A stretch of DNA of 64,000 bases from Streptomyces sp. PTY087I2 (GTDB lineage Bacteria > Actinomycetota > Actinomycetes > Streptomycetales > Streptomycetaceae): positions 186,001 to 250,000 of the forward strand of contig NZ_LZRD01000002.1 of assembly GCF_001687325.1 (NCBI RefSeq), in the 5' to 3' direction. The position numbers and the translations under genes were made by a program. The notes below the pieces were generated by a model. That model was not told the DNA's origin, searched no databases, and worked only from the letters and a program-made list of their open reading frames with translations. Below are positions 43,473 to 54,536 of the stretch, one piece after another. The first letter of the stretch is position 1. Each line of letters opens with the position of its first letter.

Positions 43473-45053
43473 GTGACAACCCCGTTCCACCACGAACCCG
43501 GCGCCGTGCCCCCTCCCCAGTGCCCGGCCCACAACCTCGACATCGGCCCCGGCGGACTGCGCCGGCTGTACGGCCCCGAGGCGGAGAACAACCCCGCGGG
43601 CCTCTACGACAAGCTCCGCGCCGAACACGGCACGGTCGCCCCCGTCCTGCTCCACGGCGACGTCCCCGCCTGGCTCGTCCTCGGCCACAGCGAGAACCTC
43701 CACCTCACCCGTACGCCGTCCCAGTTCTCCCGGGACTCGCGGCGCTGGCGGGCCCTCCAGGACGGCAGCGTCGCCCCCGACCACCCGCTCGCCCCGATCT
43801 TCACCTGGCAGCCCGTCTGCGTCTTCGCCGACGGCGCCAAGCACGAGCGCCAGCGCGGCGCGGTCACCGACAGCATGGAGCGCATCGACACCCGCGGCGT
43901 ACGCCGCCACATCAACCGCTTCAGTAACCGCCTGGTCAACGACTTCTGCGAGAAGGGCACCGCCGACCTGGTCAGCCAGTTCGCGGAGCACCTGCCGATG
44001 ATGGTGATGTGCGCGATCTTCGGCATGCCCGAGGAGTACGACGAGCGCCTCGTCCAGGCCGCCCGCGACATGACCCGCGGCACCGAGACCGCCGTGGCCA
44101 GCAACGCCCACATCGTGGGCGTGCTGACCCGCCTCGTCGAGCGCCGCCGCGCCGAACCGGCCCACGACTTCGCCAGCTGGCTGGTCGAGCACCCCGCGAC
44201 GATGACCGACATCGAGGTCGTCGAACATCTGCGCCTCATCCTCATCGCCGCGTACGAGTCCACCGCCAACCTCATCGCCAACGTGCTGCGCATGGTCCTC
44301 ACCGACCCGCGCTTCCGCGCCCGGCTCAGCGGCGGCCACATGACCGTCCCCGAGGCGGTCGAGCAGACCCTGTGGGACGAGCCGCCGTTCACCGCCGTCT
44401 TCGGCCGCTGGGCCGTCGGCGACACCGAGCTGGGCGGCCAGCAGATCAAGGCGGGCGACGCGCTCCTCGTCGGGATCGCCCCGGCCAACACCGACCCCAC
44501 GGTCCGCCCCGACCTCACCGCCGACATGGGCGGCAACCGCGCCCACCTCGCCTTCAGCGGCGGCCCCCACGAGTGCCCGGGACAGGACATCGGCCGCGCC
44601 ATCGCCGATGTCGGCGTCGACGCGCTCCTGATGCGCCTGCCGGACCTGGAGCTCGGTGTCGGCGAGAGCGAGCTGCGCTGGGTCGGCAACATCATGTCCC
44701 GCCACCTGGTGGAGCTGCCGGTGAAGTTCGCCCCCAGCCCCCAGCAGAAGCTGGACGCCGACCCGCTCTCCGTGATGGCCCGCACCCCCCGCCCGGCCGA
44801 CGCCTGGGAGATCTCCTCCCCGGCCAGGACCGTCCCCGAGCCCCGGCACGAGACCGCGGGAGCCGAGCCCGCCCACGCCCCGGGAGCCGCACCCCGGCCC
44901 ACCCCGGCCGCCGCACCCCCCGCGGCCCAGCCGGCCCCCGCCGCCACCCCCGCCCCGGAGACGGCCCCGGTCGCGACGATCCCGCGCCAGCGCCGCCCGG
45001 CCGCCCCCGCCCGGCTCTGGCAGGCGGTCACCCGCTGGTGGAACGGCTACTGA
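43473..45053 (+). CDS. conservon cytochrome P450, CYP157-type, lacking ExxR, with long C-terminal tail
   Basis: 526 residues from a GTG with CTGGAG six bases upstream. The heme loop is FSGGPHECPG with Cys368. The K-helix motif is EQTLW at 297-301: Gln298 and Trp301 stand where ExxR needs Glu and Arg. CYP157C1 of S. coelicolor is known for the same kind of replacement. The I-helix reads AAYEST, atypical too. Residues from about 430 onward form a Pro/Ala-rich tail of about 95 residues that ends in RLWQAVTRWWNGY, a possible amphipathic anchor. Genes of this type follow cvnA-D in several conservons (sometimes called cvnE). It may work as a heme-binding sensor or a specialised oxygenase; the role is unproven. 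Confidence 0.9.
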   Translation: MTTPFHHEPGAVPPPQCPAHNLDIGPGGLRRLYGPEAENNPAGLYDKLRAEHGTVAPVLLHGDVPAWLVLGHSENLHLTRTPSQFSRDSRRWRALQDGSVAPDHPLAPIFTWQPVCVFADGAKHERQRGAVTDSMERIDTRGVRRHINRFSNRLVNDFCEKGTADLVSQFAEHLPMMVMCAIFGMPEEYDERLVQAARDMTRGTETAVASNAHIVGVLTRLVERRRAEPAHDFASWLVEHPATMTDIEVVEHLRLILIAAYESTANLIANVLRMVLTDPRFRARLSGGHMTVPEAVEQTLWDEPPFTAVFGRWAVGDTELGGQQIKAGDALLVGIAPANTDPTVRPDLTADMGGNRAHLAFSGGPHECPGQDIGRAIADVGVDALLMRLPDLELGVGESELRWVGNIMSRHLVELPVKFAPSPQQKLDADPLSVMARTPRPADAWEISSPARTVPEPRHETAGAEPAHAPGAAPRPTPAAAPPAAQPAPAATPAPETAPVATIPRQRRPAAPARLWQAVTRWWNGY

Positions 45054-45073
45054 CCCGCCGTCCCGTTTTCGGC

Positions 45074-45116
45074 CGCGGCGGCCCCGGATCACGCCCACGG
45101 GCCCGGGGCCGCCGCG
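45074..45116 (+). terminator. hairpin after the conservon P450 gene
   Basis: A 14-bp perfect stem, CGCGGCGGCCCCGG (45074-45087) with CCGGGGCCGCCGCG (45103-45116), and a 15-base loop, 20 bases after the P450 stop. Confidence 0.8.
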
Positions 45117-45168
45117 TCGCGCGCGGCCCACACCGTACGGCCGCGCCCTGCCCGTACCATCGAGCAGC

Positions 45169-46515
45169 GTGAAGCTGACAATTCTTGGCGGTGGCGGATT
45201 CCGGGTGCCTCTCGTGTACGGGGCCCTCCTCGGCGATCACGCCGAGGGCCGCGTCTCCCGGGTCACGCTGTACGACACCGACGCCGACCGGCTCACCGCC
45301 GTCGCCCGCGTCCTCGCGGAACAGGGCCGGGACATCCCGGACGCGCCCGCTGTCGTCGCCACCACGGAGCTCGACGAGGCTTTGCGCGGCGCCGACTTCG
45401 TCTTCTCCGCCATCCGCGTCGGCGGACTCGCCGGCCGCGCCGCCGACGAACGGGTGGCGCTCGACGAAGGCGTGCTCGGCCAGGAGACCGTCGGCGCCGG
45501 AGGCATCGCGTACGGACTGCGCACCGTCCCCGTCGCCCTCGACCTCGCCCGGCGCATCGCCCGCCTCGCCCCGCAGGCCTGGGTCATCAACTTCACCAAC
45601 CCGGCGGGCCTGGTCACCGAGGCCATGTCCCGGCACCTGGGCGACCGGGTCATCGGGATCTGCGACTCGCCGGTCGGGCTCGGGCGGCGTATCGCCCGCG
45701 TCCTGGGCGCCGACCCGGACCGGGCCTGGATCGACTACGCCGGGCTCAACCACCTCGGGTGGGTGCGCGGGCTGTACGTCGACGGGCGCGACGAACTGCC
45801 CCGGCTGCTCGCCGACCCGAAGCTGCTCGAATCCTTCGAGGAGGGCCGCCTCTTCGGCGCGGAACTCCTCGGGTCGCTGGGCGCGATCCCCAACGAATAC
45901 CTGCACTACTACTACGTCAACCGCGAGGCCGTACGCGCCTACCGGGAGGCGGAGCAGACCCGGGGCGCGTTCCTCCGGGACCAGCAGGAGGGCTTCTACG
46001 CCCGCATGCGCGAACCCGGCACACCCGCATGGCAGACCTGGGACCGCACCCGCGCCGAACGCGAGGCGACGTACATGGCGGAGAACCGTGAGGTCGCCGG
46101 GGCGGGGGAGCGGGAGGAGAGCGATCTGGAGTCCGGCGGTTACGAGCAGGTCGCGCTCGCGCTGATGCGGGCCGTCGCCCGTAACGAACGTACCTCGCTG
46201 ATCCTCAACGTCCGCAACCGCACCACCCTCTCGGTCCTGGACGCGGACGCCGTGGTCGAGGTGCCCTGCCTCGTCGACGCCAACGGGGCCCACCCGGTGA
46301 CCGTCTCGCCGCTGCCGTACCACGCGGTGGGCCTCGTCACCGCGGTGAAGGCCGTGGAGCGGTCGGTGCTGGAGGCGGCGGAGAGCGGGTCCCGCGCCGC
46401 GGCCGTTCAGGCCTTCGCTCAGCACCCGCTGGTGGACTCGGTGACGGTGGCCCGGCGGCTGCTGGAGCGGTACACCGAGGTCCACCCGGGGCTCGCGTAC
46501 CTCGGCCGGGCCTGA
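45169..46515 (+). CDS. glycoside hydrolase family 4, 6-phospho-beta-glucosidase-like
   Basis: 448 residues. The NAD-binding ILGGGGFRVPLV start, FSAIRVGGLAGRAADERVALDEG, NFTNPAGLVTEA (metal-ligand region), GICDSP (metal Cys) and GLNHLGWVRGL (metal His) are the GH4 signature segments. These enzymes cleave 6-phospho-glycosides by an NAD and Mn-dependent redox mechanism in the cytoplasm. The GTG start lies at 45169. The gene stands alone, with no PTS or sugar ABC genes nearby, so the specific substrate is unclear. A strong terminator follows. Confidence 0.9.
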   Translation: MKLTILGGGGFRVPLVYGALLGDHAEGRVSRVTLYDTDADRLTAVARVLAEQGRDIPDAPAVVATTELDEALRGADFVFSAIRVGGLAGRAADERVALDEGVLGQETVGAGGIAYGLRTVPVALDLARRIARLAPQAWVINFTNPAGLVTEAMSRHLGDRVIGICDSPVGLGRRIARVLGADPDRAWIDYAGLNHLGWVRGLYVDGRDELPRLLADPKLLESFEEGRLFGAELLGSLGAIPNEYLHYYYVNREAVRAYREAEQTRGAFLRDQQEGFYARMREPGTPAWQTWDRTRAEREATYMAENREVAGAGEREESDLESGGYEQVALALMRAVARNERTSLILNVRNRTTLSVLDADAVVEVPCLVDANGAHPVTVSPLPYHAVGLVTAVKAVERSVLEAAESGSRAAAVQAFAQHPLVDSVTVARRLLERYTEVHPGLAYLGRA

Positions 46516-46528
46516 CCGGGCCGCGAAG

Positions 46529-46554
46529 CACGACCGAACGACACGACCGAACGA
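46529..46554 (+). repeat. 13-bp tandem duplication preceding a terminator stem
   Basis: CACGACCGAACGA occurs at 46529-46541 and again at 46542-46554. The second copy is the left arm of the terminator hairpin; the first could form an alternative, longer-loop hairpin with the same right arm. Confidence 0.85.
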
Positions 46555-46594
46555 GACGGGCCCGACCTGACCGGGCCCGGCTCGTTCGGTCGTG
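46542..46594. terminator. strong bidirectional terminator after the GH4 gene
   Basis: Outer stem CACGACCGAACGAG (46542-46555) with CTCGTTCGGTCGTG (46581-46594), 14 bp, and inner stem GGGCCCG (46558-46564) with CGGGCCC (46572-46578). It lies between convergent genes and can serve both. Confidence 0.9.
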
Positions 46595-46608
46595 GGTTCC
46601 GGGCCAGG

Positions 46609-47046
46609 TCAGCCGGACGCCACGACACTCCGCGGGCCGGGGGCCGCCCAGCTCGGGGCCACCCCCGTCACCTGGCAGACCATCAGGAACAGCGGAATGG
46701 GCGGGGTGTACGGGGTGAGGGCGTCCGGTGCGTGGATCAACCGGGGACGGCTGCCGGGCACGGCCGCATCGCGTGCGTACGTCACCTGCTCGGGCCAGTC
46801 CAGATCCAGATCGGAGCCGGCCGGGACGATCCACCACCAGCGGTCCGCGTCGGCGAAGACGCAGCCGGTGCGCGGCAGATGGGACATGAGGCGGAAACCG
46901 TGCCGGGCGGGCACCCCGACCGCGTCGCACCCCAGGGTCGCCGACATCGACGCCGGCAGCGCCAGCCGCACCCGGCTGCCGCGAGCCTGTTCGGGCGTCC
47001 GGTCCCGGTGCGCCGCGCGCAGCCGGGCCAGCGCGTTCCTCAACAC
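46609..47046 (-). CDS. protein of unknown function coupled to an RsbW-like ATPase gene
   Basis: 145 residues from a GTG start that overlaps the preceding gene's end by seven bases. Soluble, with a LPRTGCVFADADRWWWIVPAGSD centre (described by position 57-79) and a C-terminal PPIPLFLMVCQVTG segment. I do not know the family by name, but small proteins of this type accompany the RsbW-like ATPases of WhiJ-type clusters in Streptomyces. It is convergent with the GH4 gene. Confidence 0.65.
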   Translation of the reverse strand: MLRNALARLRAAHRDRTPEQARGSRVRLALPASMSATLGCDAVGVPARHGFRLMSHLPRTGCVFADADRWWWIVPAGSDLDLDWPEQVTYARDAAVPGSRPRLIHAPDALTPYTPPIPLFLMVCQVTGVAPSWAAPGPRSVVASG

Positions 47047-47516
47047 GCCCGCTCCGCGCCGGACAACTGCTCGGCCCCGTGCGGCAGCTCCGCCCAGACG
47101 ATGCGCCCGGAGGCGTCCCCCGCGTCGTGCGACCCCCAGGCGCTGCTCATCGCGTCGACGAGGAGCAGACCGCGGCCGTGCTCGTCGTCGGAGGAGGGGC
47201 GCAGCCGCGGGCCGCAGGGCTGGTGCCCCTGGTCCTGCACGGCTATCCGCAGTCGTCTGCCGAACCGGCTCAGCTCGCAGACCACCCGGGTGCTCGCGGT
47301 GTGCACGACCGCGTTGGTCACCAGCTCGGAGACGATGAGGACCGCCGCGTCACAGGCGTCCCGGCCCAGCTGCCAGGCGTCCAGCCGGGCCCGCGTCAGC
47401 TCCCGCGCACCGGCCACCGACTCGGGGCGCGCCGGCAGCGCGAAGCAGTAACGGAGCGCCTCCGTCCCGGGGCTGAGGTCCGCGAGCCGGGGGATGAGCG
47501 CACTGCCAGGTGCCAC
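47040..47516 (-). CDS. RsbW/SpoIIAB-like ATP-binding protein (HATPase)
   Basis: 158 residues from a GTG start. A GHKL-type ATPase domain has the N-box VSELVTNAVVHT near 65-76, the G1 box VQDQG near 95-99 and the GRGLLLVDAMSSAWG G2 box near 115-129. Such serine-kinase-like anti-sigma or regulatory proteins are plentiful in Streptomyces and are commonly encoded beside XRE/DUF397 gene pairs, as here. The gene is divergent from the XRE gene across 206 bases that contain a palindrome. Its partner sigma factor or antagonist is not in the window. Confidence 0.85.
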   Translation of the reverse strand: MAPGSALIPRLADLSPGTEALRYCFALPARPESVAGARELTRARLDAWQLGRDACDAAVLIVSELVTNAVVHTASTRVVCELSRFGRRLRIAVQDQGHQPCGPRLRPSSDDEHGRGLLLVDAMSSAWGSHDAGDASGRIVWAELPHGAEQLSGAERAC

Positions 47517-47638
47517 GACCGATTCCTCACAGTGGGGGCTGCGTCACGCTTCGTTCCCCGAGTGCTCGGGGGCGGGCGTGACTGAGCGAACTGGTTCGGG
47601 AGTCAACTCTCCCCCTGACGATGACACTTGGCAAGGGG

Positions 47639-47659
47639 CACTCTGAAATTTCCAGAGTG
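47639..47659. promoter_or_regulatory. palindrome in the divergent XRE / RsbW-like promoter region
   Basis: Inverted arms CACTCTG (47639-47645) and CAGAGTG (47653-47659) flank AAATTTC. The near-perfect dyad lies 63 bases before the XRE start and 122 bases before the RsbW-like start. It is a candidate operator for the XRE regulator. Confidence 0.6.
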
Positions 47660-47722
47660 ACTGTGTCGTTGGGGGCGCACGCATGGCACACTGCTCGCAA
47701 ACAGCGCATGGGGAGGTCTGAA

Positions 47723-48583
47723 GTGAGCGAACCGCGGTCCGCCCCGACCGTGGGCCAGGTCGTTCTCGGCAAGCGCCTACAGGATCTGCGCGAGCGTGTC
47801 GGCCTGACCCGTGACCAGGCGGCGAAGGTCCTCCGGGTCGCCCCCGCGACGATACGCAGGATGGAAACGGCCGAGGTCGGGCTGAAGATCCCCTACGTCC
47901 AGCTGCTGCTGAAGGCGTACGGCGTCGCCGACCAGGAGGCCGAGGCCTTCGTCGACCTGGCGGAGGAGGCGAACCGGCCGGGCTGGTGGCAGCGCTTCCA
48001 CGATGTGCTGCCCGACTGGTTCAGCATGTACGTCAGCCTGGAAGGCGCCGCGAGCCTGCTGCGCATGTACGAGCCGCACTTCGTTCCCGGTCTGCTCCAG
48101 ACCGAGGACTACGCGCGCTCCGTGATGCGGACCGGGGCGGTCGGCCAGACCCGGCCCGAGGACATCGAGCGCCATGTGGCGCTGCGGATGGAGCGGCAGT
48201 CCCTGCTGGCCAAGGAAGACGCCCCCCGCCTGTGGGTGATCATGGACGAGACCGTGCTGCGGCGGCCCGTCGAGAGCGCGCAGGTGATGCGCGGGCAGAT
48301 CGACAAGCTGCTCGAAGCCACCGAGCTTCCGCATGTCACCTTGCAGATCGCGGAGTTCGCGTCCGGCCACCACCCGGGAACCTACGGACCCTTCGTCCTC
48401 TTCCGGTTCGCCGTGCCCGAACTCCCCGACATGGTCTACAGCGAGTACCTGACCGGCGCCGTCTACTTCGACGCCCGCCCCGAGGTGGCCTCCTACCTCG
48501 AAGTCATGGACCGCATGGCGGCTCAGGCCGCAACTGCACAACGCACGAAGGAAATCCTCCGGGACTTCCGCAAGGAGCTGTGA
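47723..48583 (+). CDS. XRE-family regulator with DUF5753 (WhiJ-like)
   Basis: 286 residues. The N-terminal helix-turn-helix (LTRDQAAKVLRVAPATIRRM near 26-45) is followed by a DUF5753 domain with the WFSMYVSLEGAASLLRMYE and FVPGLLQTEDYAR segments. The GTG at 47723 was preferred over an ATG at 47708 because GGGAGG lies six bases before it. One base of overlap joins it to a DUF397 gene. These pairs are widespread in Streptomyces; the WhiJ system controls development, with the DUF397 partner thought to modulate the regulator. The palindrome upstream may be its binding site. Confidence 0.9.
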   Translation: MSEPRSAPTVGQVVLGKRLQDLRERVGLTRDQAAKVLRVAPATIRRMETAEVGLKIPYVQLLLKAYGVADQEAEAFVDLAEEANRPGWWQRFHDVLPDWFSMYVSLEGAASLLRMYEPHFVPGLLQTEDYARSVMRTGAVGQTRPEDIERHVALRMERQSLLAKEDAPRLWVIMDETVLRRPVESAQVMRGQIDKLLEATELPHVTLQIAEFASGHHPGTYGPFVLFRFAVPELPDMVYSEYLTGAVYFDARPEVASYLEVMDRMAAQAATAQRTKEILRDFRKEL

Positions 48584-48819
48584 TGAACCACATATACAAC
48601 GGCATGCCGGCCGGTGACCTGGGCTCCGAAGGCTGGTACAAGCCGTGGAGCGGCGGGAACGGCGGAAACTGCATCGAGGCCATGAAGCTCGCCGACGGGC
48701 GGGTCGCCGTCCGCCAGTCCGCCGACCCCGACGGCCCGGCTCTCATCTACTCCAACGGCGAGATCGCCGCGTTCATCCAGGGCGCCAAGGCCGGCCAGGC
48801 CGACTTCCTGCTTACCTGA
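48583..48819 (+). CDS. DUF397 small protein, partner of the XRE regulator
   Basis: 78 residues, DUF397. Typical features are the GWYKPWSGGNGGNCIEAM segment near 17-34, the DGRVAVRQSADPDGPAL segment near 38-54 and the F-I-x-G-A-K-x-G-x-A-D-F end. The ATG begins at the last base of the XRE stop. DUF397 proteins work with a cognate XRE regulator, probably as an antagonist or co-factor. Confidence 0.93.
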   Translation: MNHIYNGMPAGDLGSEGWYKPWSGGNGGNCIEAMKLADGRVAVRQSADPDGPALIYSNGEIAAFIQGAKAGQADFLLT

Positions 48820-48865
48820 AAGTCCATCCCTCCTCACCCACGGACCTCTGACCACGGAGCGCGCC

Positions 48866-49675
48866 ATGACCGGGCAAGAACCCCACTCCATCGAGATCGA
48901 CACCAGCAAGCCGCATCCGGCCCGCATGTACGACTGGTTCCTCGGCGGCAAGGACAACTACCCGGTCGACGAACAGATGGCGCGCCAGCTGCTCACCCTG
49001 GACGCGCGGGGCCGTGACATGGCGCGGGTCAACCGGGCGTTCATGCACCGGGCGACCCGCTGGCTCGCCGAGCACGGTGTACGCCAGTTCCTGGACATCG
49101 GCACCGGCATACCCACCGAGCCGAACCTCCACCAGATCGCTCAGAGGTCCGCCCCCGACGCGCGCGTCGTCTACTGCGACAACGACCCCATCGTGCTGGC
49201 CCACGCGGCGGCCCTGCTCCGCTCGACGCCCGAAGGGGCCACCGAGTACATCCAGGCGGACGCCCGCAAACCGGAGATGATCCTGGCCGAGGCCGGCAAG
49301 GTGCTGGACTTCGGGCAGCCGATCGCCCTCTCCCTGCTGGCCCTGCTGCACTTCATCGACGACGAGGACGGCGCGTCCGCCCTGGTCGACAAGCTGGTCG
49401 AACAGCTTCCCTCCGGCAGCTACCTGGTGCTCTCGCACACCACCGGCGACTTCAACCCGGAGGGCGCGGCCCAGGCCCGGGCCATGTACAAGGCCCGCGG
49501 AATGACGCTGCGCCCCCGCAGCCACGCCGAGCTGACGGCGTTCTTCGACGGCCTCGAACTGGTCGAACCGGGCGTCTCCCTCTCGGCCGACTGGCACCCG
49601 GAACTCGGCGAGGTCATCGACGTACCCGGCGACGAACCGATCCCCGGCTACGCGGGCGTCGCGCGCAAGCCCTGA
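48866..49675 (+). CDS. SAM-dependent methyltransferase, DUF574 family
   Basis: 269 residues. The family start RMYDWFLGGKDNYPVDE, the SAM-binding FLDIGTGIPT near 73-82, an acidic YCDNDP near 105-110 and the LLHFIDDE segment near 155-162 are the DUF574 signature. It lies 46 bases after the DUF397 gene and probably belongs to the same transcript; DUF574 genes often flank XRE/DUF397 clusters in Streptomyces. The substrate of this methyltransferase-like family is unknown. Confidence 0.9.
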   Translation: MTGQEPHSIEIDTSKPHPARMYDWFLGGKDNYPVDEQMARQLLTLDARGRDMARVNRAFMHRATRWLAEHGVRQFLDIGTGIPTEPNLHQIAQRSAPDARVVYCDNDPIVLAHAAALLRSTPEGATEYIQADARKPEMILAEAGKVLDFGQPIALSLLALLHFIDDEDGASALVDKLVEQLPSGSYLVLSHTTGDFNPEGAAQARAMYKARGMTLRPRSHAELTAFFDGLELVEPGVSLSADWHPELGEVIDVPGDEPIPGYAGVARKP

Positions 49676-49757
49676 CGTCCGCCCCCGTCACCGTCGGCCC
49701 GCGCACGCGGCGGGGCCTCGTACCCGGGTCCCGGCCACCACGCGTCACAATGGACGC

Positions 49758-50192
49758 ATGTCACGACGCACCTCCCGGCCCCGGGGGACCGCCGCCCCGC
49801 GGATCACCTCCGCCTCCCCGTGCCCCTGCGGTCTGCCCGCCGTCTACGGGGAGTGCTGCGGGCGGTTCCACTCCTGCGGTGCCGCCGCGCCGACCTGCGA
49901 GGCGCTGATGCGTTCCCGGTACGCGGCCTTCGTCGTCCAGGACGCGGCGTACCTGTTGCGCACCTGGCACCCCGAGACCCGGCCGCCCGGCGTCGACTTC
50001 GACCCGGGGATGCGCTGGGTACGCCTGGAGATCCTGGACACCACCGAGGGCAGCGCCTTCCACTCCACCGGGACGGTCACCTTCCGCGCCCACTACACCG
50101 ACGACGGGCGCCCCGACTCCCTCCACGAGAAGAGCCGCTTCGTCCGGCACGAGGGCGCCTGGGTCTACACGACCGGGGTCTTCGTCGACTGA
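49758..50192 (+). CDS. YchJ-like SEC-C/UPF0225 protein
   Basis: 144 residues. A short basic tail precedes CPCGLPAVYGECCGRFH, a zinc-binding SEC-C-like motif near 22-38, then LMRSRYAAFVVQDAAYLLRTWHP and an NTF2-like C-terminal part with FVRHEGAWVYTTG. The family (UPF0225, YchJ) is conserved in bacteria, but its function is unknown. It is a single gene, convergent with the MFS gene. Confidence 0.93.
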   Translation: MSRRTSRPRGTAAPRITSASPCPCGLPAVYGECCGRFHSCGAAAPTCEALMRSRYAAFVVQDAAYLLRTWHPETRPPGVDFDPGMRWVRLEILDTTEGSAFHSTGTVTFRAHYTDDGRPDSLHEKSRFVRHEGAWVYTTGVFVD

Positions 50193-50238
50193 CCCCGGGG
50201 CGTGCACGTCAGGTTCGACTGGGCCCCGGGCGTACGCG

Positions 50239-53234
<2,996 letters not shown>

Positions 53235-53368
53235 GAGGTGCTCCCGGGGTGAGGACACGGACGGATGCTCACTATCGCCGACACCCGGCCCGGGTTTCCC
53301 GGAGGGGGTGGCCCGATGGCTCCCCCGGTACGCGGACCAGCGCCGCGCCCGCACCCGTCGCCGTACGC

Positions 53369-53545
53369 TCAGACCGCTTCCGTGGAACTGCCCCGTACGG
53401 CCGCCACCCACTCGACGAGAAGCCGCTCGTACTCCCGGCGGCCCTCCGGCGACACCACACCGCCGTCGGCGACCAGAGCGCGGATTTCCGCGTTCAGCTC
53501 AACCATCGGGCGGGCAGGCGTCGGCTGGGTCGAAGTGGAGGTCAT
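53369..53545 (-). CDS. small protein of 58 residues, unknown
   Basis: An open frame of 58 residues: MTSTSTQPTPARPMVELN at the start, an amphipathic acidic/basic centre (ALVADGGVVSPEGRREYERL) and the end SSTEAV. It has regular helix spacing and GC-rich third positions like real genes nearby. No clear ribosome-binding site is seen. It lies 134 bases upstream of the ATP-grasp gene on the same strand and could be its substrate or a regulator; this is only positional. Confidence 0.5.
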   Translation of the reverse strand: MTSTSTQPTPARPMVELNAEIRALVADGGVVSPEGRREYERLLVEWVAAVRGSSTEAV

Positions 53546-53883
53546 GTGAAGAGGCTAGTGGCAAGGGACCGGTCCGGTGGCCGCTCGAACGTGTGGGGCC
53601 CGCCACGGTCAGCAGCCACCCCGGCCGCGAACCGGCGCCGGCGCGCTGCCCTCCCGCCCGGTGAACCTCTCCACACCGTCGCCACGTTCGGCCGCGACGG
53701 AGCGGTCGGAACCCACCGTTGCCGCACGTAGACGGCGTGTGGCGGGACACCGGGACCGACAGAGCCCGCCCCGACGGACCCGGCGGGAGGCCCGGTGCGC
53801 CCGGCCGTGAACACGACTCGCGGGCGCCCCGTTCGGCGACGTGGTACGCGTCCGAGGCGACGAGAATCACATGCGCGCGGACC
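53546..53883. other. 338-base region without recognisable gene
   Basis: Open frames here are arginine/proline-rich on both strands and lack start signals. No repeat or terminator was identified with certainty. Confidence 0.5.
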
Positions 53884-54414
53884 CTATTCGCAGCCCACTC
53901 CGTCGCCGTCACGGTCCAAGTGCCGCCCGTACCCGGGCTGGCCGGACCGGATGGGTGCGGCCCCGGCGGCACGAACCGCATCGCAGTTCTTGTAGTACGC
54001 CGACGTCCCGCCGGAGCCTCCGTTGCTGCCGGTGGAGTCGTCCCGCGCGACGGGCTTCTTCGCGGGCTCCGGCTCCGGGGGAGCGGCGGTGACCGTGACC
54101 CGCACCTTCTTGACCTTCGTGACGGTCGGGGCCGGCTCCGGGGTCGCGGTCACCGTGACCTTCGCCGTCTCCGTGACGGTGACCGTGACCGTCGGACCGG
54201 GCTTCGTCTTCGCCGCGACCGTGCGGACTTCCTGCGGCTGTTCACCCGTGGCGCCGATCCCGACACCGAGCAGCAACAACACTCCGGCCGCCGGGAGCAC
54301 GACACGCTTTCGCGCCCACCGCGGCCCACCCGACGAAGGCGGCTGCGGCGTGAAGTTGCCACCCTGGCCCCAGCCGGGCTGACGCGACGGGTGCTGCGAG
54401 CTGTTCCAGTCCAT
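53884..54414 (-). CDS. membrane-anchored excalibur-domain protein
   Basis: 176 residues. An N-terminal cytoplasmic tail of about 35 residues rich in Gly, Gln and Pro is followed by one membrane helix (about 38-56), a Thr/Val-rich linker (TVTVTVTETAKVTVTATP, 75-92) and a C-terminal excalibur domain (YKNCDAVRAAG to DRDGDGVGCE, about 141-176). Excalibur domains carry an EF-hand-like DxDxDGxxCE calcium loop and often sit on surface proteins and nucleases. The ATG at 54414 gives a natural start. The gene is on its own, 122 bases before the acyl-CoA dehydrogenase end. Confidence 0.85.
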   Translation of the reverse strand: MDWNSSQHPSRQPGWGQGGNFTPQPPSSGGPRWARKRVVLPAAGVLLLLGVGIGATGEQPQEVRTVAAKTKPGPTVTVTVTETAKVTVTATPEPAPTVTKVKKVRVTVTAAPPEPEPAKKPVARDDSTGSNGGSGGTSAYYKNCDAVRAAGAAPIRSGQPGYGRHLDRDGDGVGCE

Positions 54415-54536
54415 GGTCCCCCCCAAGGCGCTGTGTGGAGGGCCGACCGTAGCGACCCGACGGGGCACGACGGAGCAACTTGTTCCGGTGGTGATGAAGT
54501 TGTGACCAAAAAGCGGGGGAGAGGTGTGGAGTCCGC

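Noticed and set aside
53542..53814. Reverse-strand open frame of about 90 residues
   Set aside because: Gly/Arg/Pro-rich without start signal; overlaps the 58-residue gene start region.
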